A DNA stretch of 64,000 nucleotides. Origin: Dasyornis broadbenti (taxonomy: Eukaryota > Chordata > Aves > Passeriformes > Dasyornithidae). Below, piece after piece: positions 10,344 through 21,852 of the stretch (position 1 is its first letter; every line of letters starts with the position of its first letter). Position numbers and translations under genes: made by a program. The stretch spans positions 5,593,233 through 5,657,232 of the forward strand of contig VZRN01004407.1 in assembly GCA_013397935.1 (NCBI GenBank), written 5' to 3'. The notes beneath the pieces were generated by a model that saw nothing but the letters and a program-made list of their open reading frames with translations, had not been told where the DNA came from and ran no database searches.

Positions 10344-13300
10344 GGAGAACTAGGACCATTCTCCATGGTTGCCTAAAATGATTTTCCACTGCAATGTTAA
10401 TTATGGTAGATCAGGTAGAACCACAAACAATAAATTATTTATATCCTCTCCTTAAAAAGCCAACCAACCAAACAAAACCCCCAATCCACTGTCCTACTAC
10501 CCTTAGTTATGCTAGGAAAGTTTTATTTTCAATGAAAAATTCAGAGGAATAATTGTTTATGTTCTTAGTCTCCAGGATCTTCTCCTAACTGATATCAGGT
10601 TTATACTTTCCCAATTGACTTCAACAGACATGTCTTTGAGAAAGTATTATTTTCTGTGACTACTGAAGGAAGCAAAATTAATATAGAATAACAATAACAA
10701 AAGCCTAAAAAAATATTTGGAACAACTGAGAGTTCTTTGTGCTGCACAATAGAATGCTCTCATGTGAAGTATTCTTATGTTTCTCCCTCATGAGAAGTAC
10801 AACAAAACAGGATTGAAAAGATCCACTAAAGGGAAATAGAGAGAAGCATGATGGAACATACATCTATTGAAAACTGGGAAAAACCAATATTTGTTCAGTT
10901 TGGAAAAGTTGGACAGCTACAGGATACTTGAAAATCGACAACTTGCAAACAGCAAAATGAAAAATAATCAGATTTTAATTTGAGAATATTTAGTGCCCTG
11001 TTAAAAGAAATAAGAGGAAACATCATAAAAGAAAATTCAAAACCAATTAAATTAGATGCTTTATGCACAAGACACAGCTGGCATATCTTTGCATCTCATA
11101 TATGGTGGAGTACTAGCAAAATTTTTAATCTTGGTATAAAGAATCTTTAAATGTTATCAGACCAGCAATTGAAAATTCTGATTGAATATGTGTTTGTGCT
11201 GGTTTCAGAAAGGAAGTATACTCCTGTCAGGAGAGACAGCAAATAGTGTGACTATTGAGGTCTCACCTGAAAAAAGAGTGTTACACCAGTTGGCCAACAG
11301 CAAGCAGTTGTTCAAATTGTGACTACTCATTCCAGTTAATGCAAGTCTGGGCATAGCACAAGAGGAATTTATTTTCCAAAACCTCTTTGTCCCTTCTGTA
11401 TTAAATATTCTGACCCTATGAAACTACATACTGCAAACAAAAATAATCTCAAATAACCACTGAAATTACTATAAGTTGCCTGCTGCCATGCCAGTAAAAA
11501 TGTATTCATCATTTCAAAAATTCTTTGACCAATCTGGTTTTAATAGCATGAACCCAACCTCCAACAGTCTGACTGCAGATATGGTCTATGTCTCACCACA
11601 AAGAGAAATGCCTGATTATCTAGTGGCCTATCTTTCATTCTCACCATTTTAATAATGGCACAAAAACTGGCACATCTTATGCCTGATCATGCTTTAAAAA
11701 AGCCCCTGGGGAGATGGAACCACCCCATGAATACATGTCATAACAACAGCTGCCTAAGACTATTCTAAGGTAGATCTGAGAGATGGCAAGCTGAGCTATG
11801 GACAACAAAATACATAATCAACACAAGAGCTGACTCACGTCTCAAAAAAAGGATTGACTTTTTTAACACACTTTTTGAACTTGTGTGTGTGTAAGACTTA
11901 CAATTCATGTTGAGTGAAGACAAGTTCACAGCTTGATTGTAGGAAAAATCATCTTATCATCTTCCAGACTCATTCAGATTCAAGGCAGCAGCAGGTGTAC
12001 TTGCAGTTTGTCTTACTTTGTGTGTAGTGTCAAGTTATCTTTTTGTTGGCCTAACCTTAAAATTCACACTTTGTACCTAATAATATCAAATGCTTCAACA
12101 GGGATCTTTTCCTATCATTTTAAACTGTAATAACAGCAAGATTGTATGAAGGACAGAAATTATACAATTGAATAAGGAAACTATCCAGAATTTTCATTGT
12201 CTCAAGAGAGGACTAGGAAGTTCCAATCAAATTTTTAAAAAGCTCAGAATGTGAATCTGACAAATATATTCTAAGCTAGAATTCATTATATAAACTTAAT
12301 CTGGTTCAAGTCAAGAGCATAGTCTAAACCAAAAAATTTTCTTAAAATGAAATGAACATTTCCCATGTTAGGAACGACCCCAGAGGCCAACAAGAAATAA
12401 CTATAAATACAAATACAGGAGCACGTATTCTGCCTCTCAAGAATACCTCTTCTCAAAAGAATCAGAGACATTCTACATTTGTGATGTATTTATTTATCTC
12501 CATTAAAAGGGAAGGGTAATCATAACCATAATCATCTTTGACCATAGTACAGCATGTGATCTAGTTAGTCAGTGGGAAAAACCTTAGATGGTTGCATTTT
12601 TTGTCCTAGGTGATGTTACTGGAAAGCCTTCCTAGTTTGTGTTCTGAGATATAAATCTTTCAAAAACTGTGATTTTTGCACATCTTTCTCAAAGGCAAAT
12701 GCCACAAAGAGCCTGTACTGTAGCCTGTACTGTGAATGAAGTGCTAAGACACTCTGACAATGCCTCAGAAAACTTAGAATCAAAGCAGAAATATTAATGA
12801 CTCTGTGATCAGATAAAAACTGATTTCAATGTGCGGGAAATATTACTCAGTACTTCCTCAAATACTGTGAAAGGCATTTCATTATTTATTAGGTTAAACA
12901 AGGAAGTCAATAAGACACTTCTGTCAATAACCTAAGCTATTAGCTGATGATTGGATGATTGTGTATTGGATTGAACAAAGAGAAACGGTTGGTTACTGCA
13001 GCTAAGTACTGATTTCAATGTCTCCTTCAGTCAGATTTCTTACGATTTAATGAGTCCTAGGCCTGGGTAGCCTTGCAATACTTAAGATGAAGAGTGAAGA
13101 GTAAAACTTAAATAATTCTTAATTTTCAAATAAAACCCCTTTTTTGTAAAGTGCTACTTTTATAGCACCATTCTTTCATTTGCAGCCCATGGCCCCTAGA
13201 TAAGAGCTCAGCCTGTATTGACATGTTTCCAAACAATATTTCCCAATTACGAAGCTGTGTATGAAAGATGATTCTTCACATAAAAAAAACCTGGAAGATT

Positions 13301-16300
13301 TTCTTTTCTCCTCATCAAAAATCAATGTACAGGAAATTGCTCAAATTTGTCAGAATAACCACTTCTGTTGCAGCTTAATCATTAGACCTAGCCTGCAAGA
13401 GAGCCTACTATACTACCTTTTCCAAGGAAACAGCTATCGTGTCTTCTAACCCGTTAGAATTATTTCCTTCATATCACTGGCTCCTTTCCACTCTTTTTTG
13501 CCTAAATCACTGCTAGAACCATGCTTATTTCATTCCAATGTGGTGTACTAAGAAACTAATTTCTAAAGACAGTAAAGATCACACACTCAATATACCAAAC
13601 ACAAGAAGGAAATGGCTGAGAAAAATATGCCTGCACTGAACAAGTGAGAATTTAGAATCGTAAGCTGTGAGATATGCCTTCCACTTGCCATTACCCTAAA
13701 GCTACAAGGAAAGAGGGAAAAATATTAGTTACAGGCTGCTACACTTTCAACATGACGAAGAAAATGTTCCATATATCACCTAACCCTCTTCTCTCCAAAA
13801 TACTCCTTTTCCTTATGGTTATATATGTCTCAAGTATGAGGGGTTGGTGTTTTTTTTTTTTTTCCCATCTTGGTTTTCTTATTTCTTTCTTGAACTAGAA
13901 TCATCCTAAATTACTGGCAAGCTACCAACCTCAAAGAGCGAAAATTAGAAAAGAAAACAAATAAAATAAACAGTGGCACTTTCTTCCTTCAAAGTAAAGA
14001 AGCTACCTGGGCCATAAAATATCAAATCAAGGCAGGAAAGTGCCCCAAACAGCCACAGCCCTTCTGTTGCTGTTGGCCAAGCTACACAGAATTACCTGCA
14101 CATTTTGTAAGTCTAATGGAACATCAGTGACTAATATTATTGAGGTGGAATGTACTTCATTGAAATATTCAGTGTCTCATATCAGTGTCACACACCACAG
14201 CATTAATGGGATCAAGATGCAACAATAATAGTTTCCATGACAATGCAGCACATGCGTTCAGCAGCACCTCCCTGGGTAAACAGTAATCCTTCAGAAAAAC
14301 AAGAAGGTCATTACAGCAACTTGTCAAATCAATGCAGAGAGTGTCTGAGCCGATTAAGGCATCTTCTCTCAGCTCTGACACGGTGTCAATAGTACTGGGC
14401 CACTAGTGCTCAGTCAGATGACTGAAGTGAAATGCCCATCAGTCAGGGAGCTGAGGTGGACTAATGATTCCCTGTGCTGCCTATTAGAACTACATGACAA
14501 CTCAATCCTGTTTGCTTTAAAAAAAAAGAAAAAAAAAGAAGTGACCTTGTTGCTTTGTTTGAAGCTGAATTAAATTGACAACAGCAGCTAATCTTTACCT
14601 AGGGCGATTAACAGAATTAAAGTACAACAACAAAGGCACACAAGGTTTTCTGTTTTATATTCTTAGTTTGATAAAGCTTGCAGTCTACTACGGTCTTTAC
14701 AATCAAGTACATTGTAAACACGTATTCCAAGCCAGGCTATATTTGAATGGATTTGAATTAATCTGTTTGTAAGAGGACACTATTTTGAGTGAATAAATGT
14801 GCAGGGACAAGGCATGGCCTAACTACAGTAATAATTAGCCAGTGGTTTCAAAATAAGAAAAACACCACAGAAAGAAATTTTCAAAGGAAATATTTACGGG
14901 GAAATGTCTACACATATGGGTTCTACTTCAGGTAAGGAAAGGATATAGTCAAGAATAACATTACTTTAAAAATGCTTTAGAGCTGTAGCTTTTAGTGTGA
15001 ATTCCCTGTGTCACAGTATGTTCCTCAAAATGCATGGCTACAGTATGTACCTTATTGTTTTATAGCTATCATGAAAATATTTAACAAATATTCAGTATAA
15101 AGCAAACATGTACAAGCATGTAGGTATACATGTTTTCCACCTGAGGCCATTCTAAAATGATAAGCTTGATGAAAGTCCTCATGTCCACATCATGTTTCTC
15201 AGCAGTTTATCAGTTTACATTACTGACCTACTCAATCAAGAGGAAAACAGAAGTGACGAGGAGGAAAGAAGAATCCTGGGCTGAATGCTTGATCTCTGTT
15301 AAAGAGAAAATCTGAGTAGTTAGTAAAACTGAGAGATTATCGTTCCTTATTCCCCCCATTCACATATTTCCTTAAATATGTTCTTTTACCCACAACATTG
15401 GCAGTAAAGTTGATTTGACTTCAACTCATGAGGTTTCTTAGAAATACGTACCACACCACTGAGCTTGTGTTCAGATTCCACCAAGGAAAAGGACAAAGAA
15501 ATGTGCAGCTGCCCCAGATCTCTTCACTGAAGCCTCAAAACCCAGCAAAGCCACAGTTAATCGATGTTGCTGGACTTTGAAACAAAACATCATTTCAAGA
15601 GCATACATCAGATGATGTGAATAGAGTTCAAACCTACAGAAAAATCTACAGTAAAAATATGATACAAAGCCTATAGAAAACCTGCTGCAGAGCAACAAGC
15701 ATGATGAGGACAAAGGGGATTTATGTTTACCAAGACATAAGTCATTGGAAGGACTAAATAGCTCAAGGGACTGGTAGTGAGTTTGAAAGCTTTTCACCTC
15801 TTAGTATCAAACTCAAATCTAGCCCCAAGCTGTAGCTATTGAAGGTCATTATCATCCAGTGGCTGTTCAATACTGTGAAAACAGCCCAATTCTCACTGGA
15901 CAGGGAGTCACATTTCAAAGACAGCAGCATTTCTGAGGTTCATTAGAACCCATAATTTTGGTTTCAGCATAAAGCGCTTTATCAGCTGCTGAGCATCATG
16001 CCTTCCAGAGGTTGACAGATCAGACAGGGAAGGTTTGCAGTGCTGCCACAGTGATGGCCGTGCTGCATGCAACAGAGACTTTTATCACTATGTCTCAAAT
16101 CTAGCAAGCTTTGAACTGTAACTGCACAAGTTAGAAAATATAGAATACATTTAAATATTTCAGTGCTTGATTCTGGTTTTATTCAAAAGGCAGTGACAAT
16201 TTTAAAACAGTGGCTCACTCACACAATCTCAAATAGCAAAAGACAGGCTTTTAAGAGTGAATTCCACCAGCATTTGCAGTGAAAGCAAGCCTTAGACAGA

Positions 16301-17903
16301 AAATACACAAGTTTAGACTTCCTCTTGAAGTTGTTGTTCTGGGCTCTAAACAATTTATTACTGATGTATCATATGTAGTCATATGCACAATGCTTACTTT
16401 AGTTCTTTCAATATTAGTTTTTATATTGCATATTTCTCCACATCATTTAACAACGGCACTCTTACCTTGGTTAGTGTATATTGCACAAAAGGCTCACATC
16501 AGAGTTCAGTTTTACATAATTGGGTAAAGCACATACATGCCAGTAAGTCTCAGCAGTTTACTTTCAGGCAAAGTAAAAATCTGCTATTTGAGAAGAAATT
16601 TAAGCTCATAGCATGGAATTTCCAGGGATATAGATAACCATATATTATTATTTTGATGCTTTGTGCAGAAGATTGTCTGGATAGAGTCATAGACGTTTAC
16701 AATACCCTGCCCATGGTGTCCCAGCATGCTCTGCTGGGGCTTGACAAAGTACAGCTAACACTATTCCCTTTGTCCCTGATAGCAGCCAGGGTAATAGGTA
16801 CTAGATCTATACAACCCAATAGCAAGAATTAAAAAGTATTACGGTCTTCCACAGGGGAATGATTTAATTGTCGGTTGTTAATCAAGCTGACCGTATTTCA
16901 CTAATCTTGAATTACTTCTAATCTGACAGTACATGCACACATGAGAAAGAACATTGGAGGAAGAAAGGATTTTATATATTAATTCTGAAATGTGACTAAG
17001 AGCTCTCTCATTTTATATGATGATTGAAAGTCCATTTCAAGTTAGCCAAAAAATAATGAGGTAAAATAATCTATTTTTACATGCAAATTAAAGCTGATGT
17101 GATGGTAGACCATTCTAAAGGAGAAAATTCCAACAACAGAAAAAAGCAAGCTGATTTCCTTAAAATTAGGTGGTATTTTCCTATTAAGCATTAGCTTCTG
17201 GAAGACAGAAACTTTTATTTGTGATACTATGTGGATCTTGAAACACAATTAGGAAGAAGCATTTCTTTCAGGTTTCTAACAAGCATAGGTAATATCAAAA
17301 GTGAGTCATTTCCTGATTGTTAGGCAGGTAGTTCATAATCATCAGTGACGACAATTACTGTCTCTATCATGAGACAATATTTAATTTTAATTTAAATGGT
17401 GCCATCACCAACTAAAAGAATTAGTGAGAAAAGACATAGAGATTTTCTAACATTTATGTATAGATTAAGGCTGCAATTATTGCTAAACTATCCCCTCATA
17501 GATCAAACAGAAACTAAAAAATGAAGTTCTAAGAATACATGTTGGGGAAGAGATTTTGTGAGCAGTGTATCCCTTGGCATGATGCTTTACATATGCCTAT
17601 TTAAAGTTCTTGCTAAAGCATTGCTGTTATTTAAAATATTAAAATTAATTACAAAAAAATCTGTAGTACGTAATTCCGTCAAAGCTACAACTGATACTTT
17701 AAGGGTGATAGCTTATCTTAACAAAAATATAGGTCCTGGAGACTAAAGGCTCAGACCTTTGTTCAGTAAATCTAGAATTAGTTGTTCAGTGTAAAGAAAA
17801 TATACTTTATTTTGAATGCAGAATTTGAGGATATTTCCATATGCCCACTTTAAAATCTTTGATTTCCTTTGGATGTTTAAATACTCTTAGCAAAAATCAA
17901 AGG
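10344..17903. other. AT-rich non-coding sequence, no gene seen
   Basis: Unique-looking DNA. It holds an A/C-rich stretch (CCAACCAACCAAACAAAACC) near 10460-10485, a 12-bp tandem duplication (GCCTGTACTGTA/G) near 12710-12733, a T homopolymer at 13850-13863 and an interrupted A tract near 14519-14539. Reading frames reach at most about 108 codons (15471-15797, minus) and show no domain. I found no transposon ends. Confidence 0.55.
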
Positions 17904-18960
17904 ATCACAGAATCACAGAATGGGCCAGGTTGCAAGGGACCAGAATGTGTGAATTTGGTCCCAACTCCCTGCTCAAGCAGAGTCATCCCAGAGCACATGG
18001 AACAGGATTGTGTCCAGACAATTCTCAAATATCTCCAGTGAGGGAGACTCCACACCCTCTCTGGGCCTTGTGTTCCACTGTAAGGTCACTTACACAGTAA
18101 CGAAATTCTTCCTCACATTCAGGTGCAACTTCCTGTGCATCAGTTTCTGCCTGTTTCCTCTTCTCCTATTGCTTGGCACCACTAAGCAGAGCCTGGTTCC
18201 ATTTCCTGACACCTCCGTTCAGATACTTTGCGGCACTGATAACATCCCCTCTCAGTTGTCTCTTCTTGAGGCTGAACAGGCCCAGCTCCCTCAGTGCACC
18301 CTCATGAGAGAGACACTTCAATCCTAATCATATTTGTCACCCTCTGCTGGACTGCTCCAGGAGCTCCATGTCTGTCTTGTACTGAGGAATCCAGAATGGG
18401 ACACAACATTCCAGATGCACCTCACTAGGGCTGAGTAGTAGGGCAGGATCGATTCTCTTGTCCTGTTGGCAATGTTCTTCCTAATATCACCAAGATACTA
18501 TTGGCCTTCTTGGCCACCAGGACACACTGCTGGATCATGGACAGCCTGTTGTCCACTAGGACCTCCAGGTCCTTCTCCACAGAGCTCCTTCCCAGCAGAT
18601 CAGTCCCTAGGCTGTCCTGGTCCATGGGGTTATTCCTCCCCATGTGCAAGATCCTGCACTCACCTTTGTTGAATTTCAAATGGTTCTTCTCTTCCCGTCT
18701 GTCCAACCTGTCAAGGTCCTTGTGAGAGGCTGCGCAGACCTCTGGGGTATTGACCACTCCTCTCAGCTCTGTGTTGTCAGTGAACTTGCTGAGGATGCCT
18801 CTGTCCTTTCATCCAAGTCATTGCTGAATAAGTTAACACCGAACCCAGTGCTGAACCTTGGGGAACACCACTAGGGACAGGCTTCCTGTTAGACCCTGTA
18901 CAACTGATTACTGCATTCTGAGATTTGTGATTCAGCCAGTTCTCAATCATTTTGAGTATA
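17904..18960 (-). mobile_element. CR1 LINE, 3' fragment, minus strand
   Basis: Read on the minus strand, this runs from the reverse-transcriptase region of CR1 ORF2 through the C-terminal part and 3' UTR to the family's terminus, which is here GATTCTGTGATTCTGTGAT-like (plus strand ATCACAGAATCACAGAATGG at 17904-17923). The 5' end is truncated, as is usual for CR1. Recognisable pieces in element order are an ENWL stretch near 18945, the RT motif GVPQGSALG near 18868-18842, a degraded catalytic motif (FTDN instead of FADD) near 18745, and a frame reading DLDRL...KFNKGECRILHMGRNNP at 18425-18757. The 5' boundary is approximate; weaker similarity may continue to about 19045. CR1 is the dominant LINE of birds and other archosaurs. 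Confidence 0.93.
18425..18757 (-). pseudogene. CR1 ORF2 reverse-transcriptase C-terminal fragment
   Basis: A 110-codon frame on the minus strand covering the part of CR1 ORF2 downstream of the RT catalytic motif. It shows NKGECRILHMGRNNP near residues 31-45, EKDLEVLVDNRLS near 61-73 and QQCVLVAKKANSILVI near 76-91, typical of CR1 and related LINEs. In full-length elements this protein is an endonuclease plus reverse transcriptase that copies CR1 RNA at a nicked target site. Here the frame is bounded by a frameshift and stop codons on both sides. Upstream, the expected FADD catalytic motif reads FTDN, so an active-site Asp is replaced. It is a dead fragment, not a host gene. The + strand frames over the same interval are antisense shadows. 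Confidence 0.9.
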
Positions 18961-20390
18961 TTATTCCTTCAGAAACCCCAGCTCTAGGCTCATATTTCAA
19001 ACATGTCAGTCTGTACCTTGAAGTCAAAGAACAAGGTCTCTAAACATTCATTTCCTTTAAACACTTGTATAAATGTCTATGTGTGTGTAAGCATTTAATA
19101 ATCCCTTTTAGCTGGATTCTCTGTAATAAAGCAAATAGATTTTATCAACAAGTAACATACTTTTTTATAAAGTAAATTACAAATTTTTTTGGAATATCCT
19201 TTCAGGAAGCTTGCAAAAAAAGAGCAAATTAACAAGGCAAGTAGCCTAAGGCTGTCTTCAACTTGCTATTCAACCTAACTGTCCTGCTAACAACACAGTG
19301 TCTAATGAAAGGTAGTTAGATGCTACATGTAGCCACTTCCATAAAATCCTCGACAACTGATCTTTAATAGGGATTAAAGCCTTATTGCCTTTGTCCTGGC
19401 AGAGTATACCTAAAAGTTCAAATGAAAAGTTTTGTTTCTTCACTAAAAGAGGGTGGGAGATCATACTTGATCTATTTTGGTATTTCATAGTATGACATAA
19501 TTTAGCCTATCAACATCCTGGTTTTAGACACTAATCAACAAAACAATAAAAGGATACCACATAAAAGTCTCCTATGCTGGTGAAGGTGCATCTTCATCCT
19601 TCACAGCTTCCAGCTTTGCTTAGAGGTGAAACTCCATCAGCTGGTGAAATGGTTCAGACAACTAAATACTATCTCATGGATTAATTTGGACTCTGTTTTA
19701 ATGACCACCACTGCTGCTTACTGCCATGCAATAAGAAGGAAATATCCTCTCAATAATTAACTGTTTTTATTGAAATGCTTTGAGCCATGTAGTCTGGCAC
19801 CTAAAATGGGACTCATCAGCATTAGAACAATAATGTTGGAATTTCACACAATGCCAGGTTTCTTCCTTAAAGTATGGGTAATGCCCCTGAGTAATTTCAA
19901 CACTGTCAAGTAGGAACAGGTGATGCAGGGTGGTAAGTGTACAAGAGAAATTATTTTATTAATTTTGCTTCATAGAAAAATGGTAGTTCAAATGAATTTT
20001 ATAAAACCAGAAGTCTTTGAAAGGAAGAGGAAATTTACCCACAAATCTGTTTTCATGAGTTCTTCAGAGCACAAATTCAAATACAAGGTTAATGTCTTCT
20101 GCGGAAACAGAATATAAATTACATTATGTGTCAACAGTGAGTGAAAAGATTGCTGGAAGTGAAGATTAACCTATGAGTTACATAAAAGGGATGATAAAAG
20201 GAACACTTCACACTCATAAATGGTCTTAAGACTGTTATAAGCACTGAAGAATGAAGATCTTGTTAAATGGAGACTAAAAGATGTTTAGTCATGATGAGAT
20301 GTAAAATGTCTGTGAATCTTCAAGAGTTCTGCTTCTGTTTTACAGATTTGTACTGACAGAAACGTATCTGTTATGTGTGTGTTCTAGGGG
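18961..20390. other. Unique non-coding spacer between CR1 and the ERVL-type LTR
   Basis: The first 80 bases may be strongly decayed CR1. The rest is unique AT-rich DNA with no frame above about 75 codons and no recognised element. Confidence 0.5.
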
Positions 20391-20565
20391 TGTTACTGTA
20401 ACTGCGGGGAAAAACAAAAGCCCTCCAACAACATCTTAGTGTTAGAGAGTCAAGGCATTAGTTCATTTCTGGCAAGGATGATGTTCTGGTCAGGATGTGC
20501 CACAGAAACCATTTCATCCACACATTGCCTGGGTGTGCAGAAAAATCATTCCATGACATATGAGT

Positions 20566-20571
20566 TTTATT
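20566..20571 (-). promoter_or_regulatory. AATAAA polyadenylation signal of the ERVL-like LTR
   Basis: AATAAA on the minus strand, about 20 bp downstream of the TATA box, in the context TCTAATAAAACTCATATG. Confidence 0.6.
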
Positions 20572-20586
20572 AGATTTTCCCCCAAA

Positions 20587-20593
20587 TTTTATA
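20587..20593 (-). promoter_or_regulatory. TATA box of the ERVL-like LTR
   Basis: TATAAAA on the minus strand in the context CTGTATAAAATTTGGGGG. Placed upstream of the AATAAA at 20571-20566, as in retroviral LTRs. Confidence 0.6.
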
Positions 20594-21803
20594 CAGTCAA
20601 AAACCCATAGAAATCCATTGATTCAACGTTCATTGGTCCCAAGTTGCGTAGTTCTTTGTATTCAGTTTCCAACTGGACCCAGATTTCTTCGCCTCTGATG
20701 TTAATTAGGTCCATACTCCTTGATTTCCTTATCAGCCTCTTCTGGACCAGATGTCTCCAACCATGGCAGGGGGTTGTGTCTGGGGTAGATACCAGCTGAT
20801 GTTTGCTGATGGCGGTTTATGCTCTGCTGATGATCGTTATCTTTTGGGTATCTCTTTTGGGCTACTCCCAGTCTATTGATATGTCAAACTCATCAGACCC
20901 GACCTGGTGGAAAAATCCCTGGAAAGAAACTTAAATTCTTTTTCCCAGGGGAAAGGTGAACAAAACCTTTGACTAAAGCTATATAAAAATGTTTTTAAAC
21001 TAGTATATTTTCCAACAGGGGCATACAACTTATGCAAAAAAACCCCTAAAACTGAAGTCATTAAGGTAATAAGAACTTTCTGAATATGTCAGCTTAAGAT
21101 GCTGTTGTACAAATTTTACTCCACACAGTAAATCTTCTCATGCTCCCATAGGATGTGATGTAATGGGCAATAGGGTTCATGTCCATGAAATCATGTAACC
21201 CAAAGGGAATCATAACAGGGAACTTGTTAAGCATCGGCAAGGTTTTGAATGACTATAATTAAGTAACCTACTTCTCCTCTTGTGTTCCACCATGACAGCT
21301 GAGGTCAGCTGCAACACTTGAGTCCCTAAACATAAATGTCAGGGGATGTTGACAGGAAATTCTTAGCAAAGGCCCTTCACCTCTGGAATTTACTTCTCTT
21401 ATTATAGCTTTGGTAGAGCCCAGGTCAGTTGACAATCAAGATGTAGAGCAAGACCTTTCTCATAATACTTCCCGAAAGAGCCATAAAGATGTCTTTTAAT
21501 ATGCTATTGTGACTAATTAGTTACTTAATCACACTAAATTAAATAAGAAACTGTATTCTGAATTCGCTGTATTTTCAGACTTGACATGCATGGCTAGAAA
21601 CATGGCTTTTTTTTTTTTTTTAATCCATCAAAAATCTCAGAGAGAAACTGTATATTAGGAAGTTGAATGGAAGGATGACTGAAAACACAACAGACACACA
21701 ATGTTTACAGCTGTAATGAGAAAAGCAAAGAAAATGTACAGTAATGAGGGGTAATTTAGAGAATAATCAAAGTAATATTGTAATGACTACAACCAGCATA
21801 TCA

Positions 21804-21852
21804 TGCCTGAAGGGAAATATCCTGAAGGGATATCTTGCCTAAAGGGATATGG
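21804..21852 (+). repeat. Degenerate 16-17 bp tandem triplication
   Basis: Three neighbouring units of the form GCCTGAAGGGAAATAT, CCTGAAGGGATATCTT and GCCTAAAGGGATATGG. Short and imperfect; a minor local duplication. Confidence 0.7.

Larger units (their letters stand above)
20391..21217 (-). mobile_element. Solo LTR, ERVL-like family, minus strand
   Basis: On the minus strand this reads from TGTTATGATTCCC (21217 downward) to CAGTTACAGTAACA (ending 20391), giving terminal TGTTA/TAACA inverted repeats as expected of an LTR. About three quarters along lies TATAAAA (20593-20587), followed about 20 bp later by AATAAA (20571-20566): the promoter and polyadenylation-signal pair of a compact LTR. 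The TGTTATGA start and the U5-like text resemble avian ERVL LTRs as I know them. The 5-bp flanks (AGGGG before 20391; GGGAA after 21217) do not match cleanly, so the insertion is old or the 5' boundary is slightly off. The text at 20391-20890 is the surest part. No internal viral genes are adjacent. Confidence 0.7.

Noticed and set aside
18466..18874. + strand frames of 68-76 codons over the CR1 fragment
   Set aside because: Antisense shadows of the minus-strand CR1 ORF2 sequence.
20386..20390. AGGGG as target duplication of the ERVL-like LTR
   Set aside because: The right flank after 21217 reads GGGAA. The best shift (AGGGA at 21217-21221) would remove the terminal A of the LTR, so no clean duplication can be claimed.
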